From contig CM045763.1 in the NCBI GenBank assembly GCA_025200525.1, positions 157,858,246 to 157,922,245 on the forward strand: 64,000 nucleotides of DNA, read 5' to 3'. A model generated the notes under the pieces. The model saw only the letters and a list, made by a program, of their open reading frames with translations. It did not search any database and had not been told where the DNA came from. The stretch comes from Camellia lanceoleosa. Its lineage: Eukaryota; Streptophyta; Magnoliopsida; Ericales; Theaceae. The position numbers and the translations under genes are program-made. Of the stretch, positions 1-11,400 are shown piece by piece. Every line of letters begins with the position of its first letter. Within the stretch, counting starts at the first letter, position 1.

Positions 1-1831
1 GGCAATACCACTTTGGGTTTGGTTTGGTCAACTGACACAATGTAACAGCACGAGTCATACACCCCCTCAGATAAATCCGTAGAGCTCTCAGGCAATGGAT
101 TGACACTTTCCTCCAAGGCCAACCTCCCTCCTTCTGCCACTGTCACCACCATGGGTTCAGATTGAGGTGTAGACATGTTCATTATCCACAAGTCTAAGCT
201 TTCATGAATGAACACGGCCGATTTGGATAGGTGGGAAAAGGTAATATATACATTGGGGTCATATGGGATGGCAGTGTATGTATTAGGTTTAGGTTCCGAG
301 GTAAGGGAACTCGGTTGTGGGCCGGGAGAGGGTTGGTAGTTACATTTGGCTTTTGGGGCGGTGTTATCACCTTGTTGTCGATGAGATCTTGAATCTCATG
401 ACGCAGCCTGTAGCATTGGTCGGTGTCGTGACCGTGCTGCTGGTGAAAAGCACAGTATTTGGCTAGGTTGTGTTTTAGTGGGAGAGGATCGGGTAGTAGG
501 CGAGGCTCTAGTGGCTTAAGATGCCCCTTTTTGATCAGTACCCCTAAGGCTTTGGTTAAAGGCATGTAGAGTGGGGTAAAGACCCTTTGAGATCGGGGCT
601 GGTTGTTTGAGGTTTGTGGATTTGTACTGGCGAAAGGATTGGTAGTTTTGGTTGTAGTGGTGATGACATTCACATTAGACGGCCGTGTAGACGTGCTACC
701 ACTAGTGGTCGCATTGGAACTGCGTGAAAAAGGCCTCTTTGGCTGCTTCTTCTCATCATTTATCAACCCTTGTTTCATTGCATCTTCAATCTGAACCCCT
801 ATCTTATGGAGCTCAGTGAATGTAAACAATGGCAAGACGATCATATTTTGCAATAATTTCCCTTGCAGATTGCAAACCACCATCCTAATTTGATCTTTCT
901 TGGATGGCCTAGTAGTCATCATTGAAGCCTTGGCCCTCTACCTAGTTACAAAGTCTGAGAAACCCTCTTTTGGCTTTTGACGGGTTGCCTCAAGATTGCA
1001 AGTTGTGACCTCGATCTGGGTATTGTAGAAGTACTGTGCGATGAAGGCCTCAGTCATTTCCTCCCAACTCCGCTTCAAAGAGTCTTCCAGCTTTGCATAG
1101 TAGATAGTTGCTATTCCTGACAAGGTTCAGTCGAAAAGTGACAACTTTTGAAGTCTGGTAAGGCCCATTGGCCGCAGGATATCGGCAAACAACCGCAAAT
1201 GAACCATGGGATCCCTAGAGCCATCAAACTAATCTATGTGTGGCATTTTGAATCGGTCTAGCAAGGTTACTGTGGAATCAGTGTATCTATCTTTGATGTC
1301 AGGGATTAAGTTCACACCCTGTGCTTGCTTGAAAAGCTTCTCCAACTTGTTATTCTGTATGGTTGGGTCAACTTCAAATTCAAACGACGCCTCAGTTTGG
1401 TACACTGGTGCCTTGGGGGCTTGTGGTGGGATGGGGTCTACGGGTTGCCCTGATTCTCGGCTGGCGTTAGCGATATTTTCGGTCTTTGGGATACCTTTGG
1501 AGGTGCATGAGATGTAGAAGCGGCTATGCATTTGTGGTTGCTATTCTTGCAACTGTTTATCACTTGACTTGGTGAACCCGGCTTGGCGGGCAACATCTCA
1601 TTGCATGGTTTCCATTGTTTGTTGGATATGACGGATCAAGTCCTCCATACTAGCTGTGGGGTACTGAGTCATCTGAATAAGCGAGTGATCTCTTCTTTGC
1701 TTTGGATGTAGAACATCCCGATTTGGATGCATGTCAAGTAAAGGGTGTCTGCTGGACTGGTGAATTGTGCCTAACTCTCCTTCGTCTCGTAACCGATGGG
1801 AGTGAAGCAAACACAGGTTGTTCCCTAACAA
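1..1831 (-). pseudogene. gag remnant of element A
   Basis: Retrotransposon gag (capsid/nucleocapsid polyprotein) broken into several frames: 1831-1598, 1531-1229, 1123-938 and 922-194, with further gag-like sequence reading past a stop to base 1. The central capsid part contains YYAKLEDSLKRSWEEM and the segment ending FSDFVTR, matching the WYAKLEDKVKQNWEEL and FVEFVTR blocks of element B gag. The C-terminal part has GHLKPLEPRLLPDPLP followed by a zinc-knuckle-like C-x2-H-x4-H-x4-C motif (YCAFHQQHGHDTDQC) and RHEIQDLIDN. Stops and frameshifts separate the pieces, so it is not expected to make a full protein. Codons between 1228 and 1124 are also gag-like but out of frame. Homology to the gag of B is clear. 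Confidence 0.85.
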
Positions 1832-2600
1832 GATCCACGGATCTGTAAAGTCTCCTTACATGGGTCTAGAGTGCTTGGGGGTAATCGAACTGTCCGAAGC
1901 AATTGTGATAAACTACCTTGTAAAAAGAAATAAAGCAAAAAGAAAACAAAAATTAGAAACCGCACAGCAACTTAGCTCAGATGTGAACAACACACAGTTG
2001 TAATCAAAAGCTATAGAACTGCACTCAATACTGACTTTTGCCCCGAAATCTGATACCCAAACTTGCCACTAATAAGCACATTCCTGTAGAGTTTCACTCT
2101 AAAAGCACATACCAGTTAAGTGAGAGCAAAAACACCCCTATGAGGGAGGTAAGGTTACCATGTCCTAGTTTCATCAAGAACTAGGGTTCACTATTCAAGC
2201 AAAGTAGTTTCACATAATCCTGCATTCGAGTAAGCAACCTGTCCTAGTTTGGAACAGTCTCTATGGCTTTCGATATGCAACTAGGCCGATTGGTAAAAAA
2301 AAAAGGTACCTCAGCATGACTACCTAATATAACTCTTACACCTAACACCGAGAAGTGAAAGGAGGATCAAACGGTATAGTGGTAGTCCAGATCCAAGGGT
2401 TGTGTTCCCATTGTGGCAGAGCCCGTAACCGTCAGCCTTTTGGCAAGCTTTTCCAAGTAAGCCTCCGGCAAACCATCCAAGAATAGTAGATGGCAAACAC
2501 AGTGACTTAGGTGCACCAATGCAAATGCAAATGCAAATGCAAAGAAACACGTAAGTGTAGAGAAAATTTCATATCATGAGTTCAAGTCAAGTTCTCTAAA
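1832..2600 (-). other. untranslated leader of element A
   Basis: Non-coding stretch between the primer site and gag. It matches the B leader (17034-17896) in patches, for example around 2160-2240 versus 17540-17620 (both contain CTAGTTTGGAA) and the short ATGCAA repeats near 2518-2545 versus 17820-17840. No gene is seen. Confidence 0.7.
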
Positions 2601-2618
2601 TTCCCAGCAAAGTTGCCA
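2601..2618 (-). other. primer binding site of element A (tRNA-Arg type)
   Basis: On the minus strand this reads TGGCAACTTTGCTGGGAA, five bases inside the LTR end at 2624. It is a mutated version of TGGCGACTCCGCTGGGGA in element B. A tRNA-Arg primer has been reported for Ogre/Tat elements; the assignment here is by resemblance. Confidence 0.7.
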
Positions 2619-2623
2619 GAAAC

Positions 2624-5527
2624 TATAGCTCGCCTTTTTCGCGCCCCTTTTCGAAAACTCGAAAGAAGGCCCACACTTCGGACTCCGGCGGTTCTGAATC
2701 TAATCTCACAAGTGTAATGTGAAACTGATAATCACCAAAGAATCCAAATCCGGTAAATCTTTTGAAAAATTGATTTTGAATCAAAAATGTCAAAATTGGA
2801 CTGCTTTGCCAGATACAGAGTCGCCACATAATTTTTTTTTTTTTTTGGAAAATTTAGAAAACCTATGACTCATGCCAAAGGCCATGTGTCCATCATCACC
2901 AAAGTTGCCTCGGCTCGAGAACTTAGGTACGAGAGGGGAAGGTCATGAATTGAGCACCCTCGCTCGCCAGATCAAAGATCGGCTTCTACTAATCATGATA
3001 TGATTTTTATCAACATTATATGCTCTTGTTCTAGTTTCTTAGGCTAACATTACTATATGATGCGCACATGCAAGTATAGACTAGTTTGCCCGAATTGGAA
3101 CAATTCAATTTCATGTTTGTTTTTTCAAAAAAGGTTTGATTTTGCCACTCAACAAAGTAGGCTTAAAGTTTGCGAATCTGCCACTTAACAAAGTGGGCTT
3201 AAAGCTGTGAATTTGCCACTAGACATAGTGGGCTTAAACGTACATTCGTTGAATCGTTCCAATTCAAGCAACAAGCCTTCATCCACAGGCATTCATACAA
3301 TTTAACAAGTAAGCACTTAGCCTCATGGCAAGCATGCTAGACATGGCCGCCACTGACACTCATGCAAGTATGTTAAAGCACTAAAAACTCACCTAGTACT
3401 CCAAGCTAAAATAAACAAAAGAGTTAGAAAAAATGCATGATTCCTAAATATGCAAGATGTCTAATGCAACACATGCAATAATGCAACTAAGATAGGCTCG
3501 GCGACTAATATGGCATATACAACAATTTCATAGCATACAGTTAAAACACGTATTTATCGAGGAATTGAAACGACAATGCAGTTTGAATGATGCGCGAAGC
3601 CTTGGTGCATGCAAAACAAATGAATGGATGGAAGCATAAGGCATGCTAATTGAAACGTGATGCTCCTAATCTAACCGTCAAAAGCAGATAAAGAAAAGGG
3701 AGAAAGACGTGGGGTTGGAAGACATACACATTATTACATCATGCTCTCATGAAGGAGAGTCTAAATGAATAAAGCTAACTAGCTAATTAAGCTAATTATT
3801 ATAAACTGAATAAATAGTTAAACTACTTAACTAATTAAAGAATTACAACACTTGCATTAATTAACTATTCCAATTAACTAATTAGAAAATTACAAGACAA
3901 CTAGTTAACTACTTAACTAATTGATGAACTTCAACAAAATTGCAATTAAACTAAGCAATCAACTGCTCCACCCCGAGAAATGAGGGATGTGCATACGCAT
4001 GCTCGGATTCCACCTGAAAAGACCACCGTTTTGCTCCCGGATGCCTCTGTTTGCATAGTTGAACATTTCCAGAACAACTTTGCTCCACCTTACCAACACT
4101 CTGTTGAGGCTTACATCAGTGGCCAGTTGGCCACTAATGAATGCTAACGGCCACCAGCCGGCCATAGTTGAAGGCTGCTGGCCATGGATGATGGTCTGTC
4201 GGCCACTGATGTACATATTCACCTTGCTGCAATAGAGGATAAACAGAGCAAAAATGGGGCGTTTCCATAGGTTGTTTGTACTGTGTATCCCTCCTTATCA
4301 TCAAAACATCTCAAAGGAGTGATACACTTAGCTCTTAAACCATCAATCAAGCAATTTTATTGCATGATGGCCAAAGAACCAAAATGTACAAGTTCAATAA
4401 ATGCACGAATAAAACCAAAAGCCTTCACCCTATCATGCATGATCAAGGGCAATGGAGACCTTGGAAATTTGGCACATTTCATCACTTTGAGTATGAAATG
4501 TCCCAATTTTTCTTGTGTTCAAATTAACGTCAGATTTGAACACACCAAAACACAACCAAATCATTACACAATTTTAGTTTCCTTTTTTGTTTACCCACTT
4601 TAATTTACCAATCATTCCTTAGTAAATTAAGTCCAAAAAGTGATTTTAAGTCCTCTAATGGAGTGAAGTACCAAACCAAGAGTTAACTTAAGACATGAAA
4701 GAGATGTCATGCTATTGATAATGAACCCCTAAATGGGATTAAACCATTAAGCATGACAACATCTATCTCATGCTTAAAAGAACAAAAGGCTAGAAACAAC
4801 CCTCAAAGAAAACAAAAAGTCAAGAAATGAGGAAGGTTGCAGAGATGATTAGTGCTGAAATGAAGCATGAAAAGCACTAAAAACATGTAATCAACTCAAA
4901 CAAGTGGTACCTAAAGGCCTAAAACACCAAGCTTGTAAGGACTATTATGTTACAACTATGCAAAACAAAGCTCATATGCAACAAAGAGCCAAAAACAGAG
5001 GTAAAACAATCCAAAATAAAGTCTAAAATATGCTAGAATTAAGCTATAACAAGCTAGAAAAATAAGCTAACACATAGAGCTAACTAGACTAGCGAACAAG
5101 ACACAAAGAAGGGAGGCTAACCCCTCCAAATTTACACTTCAAAATATGATTTTCACCACTGAAAATTCTCTAAAATTCAGTGTTTAAAGGCCCAAAAAAG
5201 ATGGTTTGAAAATGGGAAACAAAGGTGAAATGGCCTTACCAACAAGGGATAAAGAAGGGTGAACCACCCCCTAACCTTAAATGGCCTAAAACACCAATTT
5301 CGGCCCACAAAGACAGATTTTTTTATAGCCCAAAACACCCCAAAAACAGTGGGAAAAAGATAGAAAAGCAAGTATCCAAAGCAAGCTAATAAAGCAAATA
5401 TTATACTTCTTGAAGCAAAAAGTAATTCTAGGCTACAATTCAAGCCAAAACCAATTTCAAGAGCTCCAAGAAGACCTCAAGGAACCTCAGCTCAAAGGTG
5501 ATCAACTTTGGTTAAGGAAGTATAGGC
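2624..5527 (-). repeat. 5' LTR of element A, downstream (R-U5) part
   Basis: Starts TATAGCT, a mutated form of the TGTAGAC terminus of B. Its blocks are diverged relatives of the B LTR in the same order: GTTGCCTCGGCTCG near 2905, then GCCACT...GTGGGCTTAAA repeats near 3140-3230, then a stretch rich in ATGCATG-like words. GGCC-rich repeats lie at 4085-4215. At 5528 the similarity jumps back to the start of an LTR, marking the junction with B. The rest of this LTR resumes at 22086. No gene is supported inside. Confidence 0.75.
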
Positions 5528-8500
5528 AAAATCCGGCAAGTCGTTTTGAGAAAACAGATTTTTTGAAAAGAAGTGCCAAACATGGACTGCTTTGCCAGAT
5601 ACAGAGTCACCACCTAAATATTTTATTTTTGGGAAATTTAGGAAACCCTGACTCGTTTGCCTAAGGCCACGTGTCCGTCATCACCAAAGTTGCCTCGGCT
5701 CGAACTTAGATACGATTAGGGAAGGTCACTTTGTGAGCACCCGCTCACCGTCGAGACCGGCCTCTACTAACCATGATATCAAGTTTTGAAAACATTGTGT
5801 GTTCTTATTAGGTTATTAGCCTAGGTTACTATGTGATCGCCTGACATACAAGTATAGACTGAGTCGCCTGAATTGGGACAAAACATTTCATGTTTGTTTG
5901 TTTGAAAATGGTTTGATGGTGCTACCCGTAGGTAGGCTAAGACGTGGATTTGCCACCCTCGGGTGGGCTTAAGAAAACATGATTTTGCCACTATCTAGTG
6001 GGCTTAAAACAAACATTTGATGAATTGTTCCAATCCAAATAACCCAACCTTCACCCACAGGCATTCAGGCAGTTATATCACATAAGCAATTAGCCTCATG
6101 GTAAGCATGCTATTCATGGCAATCACTCACAGGCATGCAAGGATGCTAAAGCATAAAAACTCACCGAGTACTCCAAGCCAAAACAGAACTACATTAGAAA
6201 TCATGCATGATCCTAAGTATACAGAAATGCCTAATGCAACACATGCAAAAATGCAAACTATAGCAGGCTCGGCTATCCTAAACATGGCATATGGAATGCT
6301 ACAGCTAACATGTATTCAACTTGGAATTGAAATACAAATGCAGTTAGTATGATGCGCCGAGCCCAGTGCATACAAAACAGATGAATGAATGCAAACATGC
6401 TATCATACTGTATGCTAATTGAAATATGCCCTAATCTAACCATCATAAGGTGTAAATAAAAGGGAAGAAAGGCGTGGGATTGGAAGACATACATCACACT
6501 CACCCACACTTATTACAATTTTTCCTCGCCTGAGAGGTCGAATAAATATCTGATCCCAAATAAAAGAATAGCAGTCCAAATAATACAGTCCAAATAATGT
6601 ACAAATTCTAATTAATTAACAAATTAACTAAGAAAGTAAAAAGCGCATGCAAGCCAGGGCGCCTTGATTCGCTCGGGTGATGAATGATGCATGTTCGGGT
6701 TGCCTTTGTGCGGAAATCCATGACGATGCCCCAATTAGCCTCTGTTTGCACCTGTTCTTGAAATGCATGCCAAGCTCCGAAAAGTTGCTGATTCTTCATT
6801 TTGCTGCAACAGAGAGCAGGAAAGGGGCATGGCAATGTATTTTCACAAATATATGCATGTCTCGATCCTCGTGCCACCAATCACGCATATCAATGCATGA
6901 TGGCCGAGGAGTTGAATTGCACAACTCAATATGAAATGAATGCATATGAAAATACAACAAAACCTAACTTCATCATGGATAATCCGGAGTGTTGGTGACT
7001 GGGAAATTGAGACACGTTCCGTCACTCGAAGTACGGAACGTACCTTGTTTCCCGTGCCCGGGCTAACTCCTATCCTGAACACGATGCAATATGCATGATA
7101 TGCATGAAATGCAACTAAGATACAACCTAACATGCGAAAGGCTATGAAATTGCATACACGATGCACGAGGAAACATGGCATACACAATGTGCTAATATAC
7201 GGCCTAGCATACGCAATGCTATGGAATGAAATGGCATACACAATGCAATATGGGCTTACACCAACACAAGTGGACCTCGGCCACACTCACATAGGAGGCC
7301 ATAATGATAAAAATGAGACAACTCGAAGTGCGTGCACGCGTGTACGCAAACCGAGGACTGAACCTACGGCACGGAATGCCACTCTAACAAGACATGGCAA
7401 AACATGGAATATGGCGTATGATCATGCAATTTTCAGAGGCAAAATGAGATGCAAACAGCCCTGAATCATGGCAAAATGATACCCGATGCATGGAACGAGT
7501 CCCGAAACATGAATTTTGGTGCATGAAATGGCCTATAGTTATGCAATGCATGCATAATTTGTACATGAAGTGTAAATAAAGAAGTAAGGAAGCCCCAAAA
7601 AAAGCATGTTTATAGTTCAATGCATGGCCAAACAGTGGGTACAAATGGGACTAAATTAGCATGCAAAAATGGGGGCCAAGAGAGGGGTAATGAAGCAACT
7701 CACAAATTCTGGCCCCAAACAGGGAAGGGGCCTTCTACAATATTGAAGAGGGGCCAAAAATATGATGTATTACATTTTATGACAAACCCCAAAAACAGAT
7801 ACAAGTATGCTCAAAATGCTATGCAAAATAAGGGCACCAAGAGAGCTATAACATGAAGTATAAAGAGGATGTCCCAAAAAGCCATAGACCCTTCATGAAA
7901 CATGAATAGGGGGTCAAAATAGGTCCATTTTCAGTTCGGAACAAGGTCCAAAAATAGAAGCTCAATAAGCTAATAAATCATGCAAAAATGGGGACCAAAG
8001 AGGGGTACAATGGCAAGTGGCACATGGAGATCCCAAACAGTGATGATCCCTTCTTCAATGTTGAAGAAGGGCTCAAAATAATCCTATCTTCAGTTTAGAT
8101 CATGCTCCAAAACAGATTACACATAGGCCAAAAATACTATGCAAAATTATGGCATTAAGAAGGGTAATGAAGCAAGTGCAAAATGGGGGTCCCAAATAGG
8201 GTAAGACCCTTAATGAAACAGAAAAATGATCTCAAAAAAATGACATTTCCAGTTATGGCCGGAGCTCAAAACAGTAAGCAAAGAGGGCTAAGAAATGGTA
8301 CAAAAATGGGCTAGAAAAGGGGGAGATAGTGCTTACCCTTGAAGACCAAGCATTGGCTGCCTCGTGGACTGAAAAACGGGGCCTCCTAGTCTCTGAGAAG
8401 AGCTCCAAGCTGCTGGAAATGGAAGTGGTAGTGTGGTGCTAGGTGGGGGTGTAGAAATGGGTGTAAGAGCTTAAGGGTTTTGAGGCTTAGAGTAGAGAGA

Positions 8501-9576
8501 GAGGGAGAATTGATGCAAGGCTCTCAAAACAAATTTTGTAACCCTAAAATCTGAAGGGGAGGGGCTGTATATATAAGCGAAAGGGGTGGAAAAGAGGGGG
8601 GAAAAAAGGGGGGAAAAAAAACCAAGTTTCCCCCCAAAATGGCCAAACCCTCGGACATGGGTGTAGTGGAAAACAAAATTCACTTCTAGGACACACTTGG
8701 GGAGGGGGGCATGGCCGGCTAGTTTAAAAGGGTAGAAAAATCATTTCACCAAATAGGTGGCCGGCCAGCCAGCCAGATTTTCTGGCTGGCCAGCTACTTT
8801 CAGGACAAAAAAAAGGCTGCCGGGAAGAAAAGTGGCCGATGGGTGATTGGGAAGTCCAATGGTGGCCATTCAAGTGTCCAAATTGAATCCCCGGAAGTTA
8901 GCTTTGCAATGGCACAAACCTTGCATTAAAATTCCTCCTGAGGAAAAAGTTATACTAGTTTCCGTAAAGCCGCGCAGATTTTGGTCTAACCGGAGTGATG
9001 CCCTACTTCAATCAACCATATCTCCCTCGTCCGGAATTGAATTTAGGAGATTCTTGAGTGAAAAATGAAGCCCCGGGAGTAAGATTTCCAACGGTGGTGG
9101 CCTTATAGTTTGATTCCAAGTATCCAAATGAATAGGCCCGATTCGGCAAGGGCTGCTCGACTTTCTTTTAACGGTTCATGCCCATTTTCTCCCCCGACTG
9201 GATTTCTTCCCTCTTCTCTTCTTTTCTTCAACTTCAAACCCCTAAGTAAGGTGTTTTGAAATATTTTTCAAAGATTTCATCTCTCTTTCATTCATTTTCA
9301 CTTTGTCCTTGCTCGGTTTACCGAAAAGCGCAATTTTTGACAAAATGCGAGCCTCGGAACATCGCAGAAACTTTATTTCAAAAATGTTTTGAAAGAGAGG
9401 GTTTTAAGTCTAAAATCTTTTGATCAAGATTGTTTTGGTCCAAAAGGGGTATGAAGTTGAGATTTGACTCTCTTTTTGCCAAAGAAATTGAACCTTTGCC
9501 CTGCACATCTTTCATCACCGAGCAAACCATCAGTCGCGTCCAAGTCTTATGGACGGTCAAAAATGGGGTGTCTACA
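5528..9576 (-). repeat. 3' LTR of element B (outer 117 bp missing)
   Basis: Aligns from AAATCCGGCAAG (5528) to GTGTCTACA (9576) with 18037-22085. Both aligned stretches are 4049 bp. The terminal TGTAGACGTC... segment present at 17920-18036 is absent. A TATA box (TATATA, about 8568-8575) lies on the minus strand. Differences from the other LTR include GGCCAGCC repeat number near 8760-8800 and scattered substitutions. Open frames inside occur in both LTR copies only because the LTRs are so similar. Confidence 0.88.
8568..8575 (-). promoter_or_regulatory. TATA box in 3' LTR of element B
   Basis: TATATA on the minus strand about 1.0 kb inside the LTR start, at the same place as 21098-21106 in the other LTR. 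This sets U3 at roughly 1 kb and leaves about 3.1 kb for R and U5. Confidence 0.5.
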
Positions 9577-9590
9577 GTTGCCCCTCTTTG
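9577..9590 (-). other. polypurine tract of element B
   Basis: On the minus strand this reads CAAAGAGGGGCAAC directly before the LTR start TGTAGACACCCC. It is the plus-strand primer position expected immediately upstream of a 3' LTR. Confidence 0.8.
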
Positions 9591-9799
9591 ACAGAATTCA
9601 GAAGTCAAGAAGTGACGGGAGTGAATGTCAAAGCCCAGAGACGACCCATTTTTGACAAGGCCGAAGACTTGGACAAACAAACAAAATATAGATAAATAAA
9701 TGGTTGTGCCCGCAGGCTGCCTACGTATCCCTTTGCAAGGAATCAAACCAGCGTAGTTCAGAGGCAGGATACAAAATGATATGCAGAAAGATTTTGATA

Positions 9800-9974
9800 A
9801 TTGGACTTATACGTTACATGAAGCCGGTTTGAAAATTGGACTTATACGCTACGCGAAGCTGGTTTGAAGATTGGACTTATACGCTACGCGAAGCCGGTTT
9901 GAAAATTGGACTTATACGCGACGCGAAGCCGGTTTGAAAATTGGACTTATACGCTACGCGAAGCCGGTATGAAA
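9800..9974. repeat. 35-bp tandem repeat, five units
   Basis: Five head-to-tail units start at 9800, 9835, 9870, 9905 and 9940. Each begins ATTGGACTTATACG and ends near AAGCCGGTTTGAAA. The first and last units differ at a few positions; the middle three are nearly identical. It lies in the 3' non-coding region of element B. Confidence 0.92.
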
Positions 9975-10486
9975 ATTGAGGATTTATGCAATGCACTGTA
10001 ATGTAGTGGCTAAAATGCAATGTGATACTTAGGAAAAGGGAGGTACCTTGCAGGGGCAATTGGTGATGACTCACCTCAAGCTGTTGGGGATCTCCCACTT
10101 CTGCATCTTAATTGAACCACAGGTAATACTTTTCTCCCTGACCATGGTCGCAGCTTTCCCTATTCTCCAACAGGGTGACAGACTAGGTTGGATCAGTATC
10201 CAGAATTGAGGCGCATACAGATGCTATCTCAATCTATGGGGCTGCCATACAGATTTCAAGCCGAGGATATACCCCTGGGTATTTAAACCAGACTTTAGTC
10301 TCGGAAATCCCGAACCTTTGCGTTCTAGGCATGAGCCATTCGAACTCTAGTTTCCACCGTCTCAGTTGGTCTCCTAGGAACTCACTGCTAACACAGGCAG
10401 GTGGCTATACCAGACCACTGGAAGTCGTTCGGGCACGACAAACACCAAAGGAATTGCACCTTTAGAGGATTTAAGGTCTCCTAGAC

Positions 10487-11400
10487 CAGAAAGTGCACAA
10501 GACAGTGCAAATGAAATGCAAGTAAACTGCAAGTACGATGCGCAAAACAGCGCGAATGATGATGCAGGATTTAAGGTCTCCTTAGACCGAAGGATTTAAG
10601 GTCTCCTAGACCAGAGAGTGCACAAGACAGTGCGAGCTGGAGGTGCACAACACAGTGCGAGTAGGGTGAATGCATAAAGCAGTGTGATACAAGTAAGGTG
10701 CGCAAGATAGCGCGATGCAACGCACTAACAAGTGCAGGTGAGATGCGCAAGATAGCACGATAAAATGCATGCACAATGCAAGTAATGTGCACAAAATAGT
10801 GCGATGCGCGAAATAGCGCGAGTGAAATGTAATGCACTAACAAGTGCAGGTGGGACGCGCAAGATAGCGCAAATGATACAATGCACAAAATAGTGCGATC
10901 GCTAAGCAATAGCGATTGATTTGAAATGCACAAGATAGTGCGATGTGATATGCAAAGCACAGGACAGTGCGATTGAGGTGCGCAAAATAGCGCGATGAAT
11001 GCAATGCACAAAACAGTGCGATGGAGGTGCGCAAAATAGCGCGAATGATAAACTGCACAAAACAGTGCGATTGTGGTGCACAAAATAGCGCGAGTGATAA
11101 ACTGCACAAAACAGTGCGATGCGCAAAATAGCGCGAATGTAAATTGCACAAAACAGTGCAATTGAGGTGCGCAAAATAGCGCGAATGATTTGAAATGCAC
11201 AAGATAGTGCGATACGCTAAACAGCGCGATTGATTTGAAATGCATTAAACAGCGCGATACGCTAAATAGCGCGAGTGATTTGAAATGCACAAGATAGTGC
11301 GAGTGGGATACAACCACAAGATGCACAAGACAGTGCAAGTGAGATACGAAGTGTAAGTGCACAAGACAGTGCGAGCGAGATAAAATGCACAAGAAAGTGC
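10487..11400. repeat. irregular tandem array of short hairpin-forming units
   Basis: About thirty units of 17-18 bp are spaced every 20-40 bp. Each has a 4-5-bp stem around an A-rich loop: TGCACAAAACAGTGCGA, TGCGCAAAATAGCGCGA, GCACTAACAAGTGC or CGCTAAATAGCG. The two stem arms usually change together (GCAC with GTGC, GCGC with GCGC, CGCT with AGCG). A GGATTTAAGGTCTCC block occurs near 10466, 10566 and 10592. The long open frames across this array come from its repetitive composition and are not genes. Confidence 0.85.

Noticed and set aside
6843..7286. 147-codon minus-strand frame with a near-identical partner at 19372-19815
   Set aside because: Both lie in the two LTRs of element B; the match reflects LTR similarity, not protein conservation.
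9800..11400. CRISPR-like array of repeats and spacers
   Set aside because: Plant retrotransposon context, spacing irregular and spacers themselves repetitive; CRISPR arrays are not expected in plant nuclear DNA.
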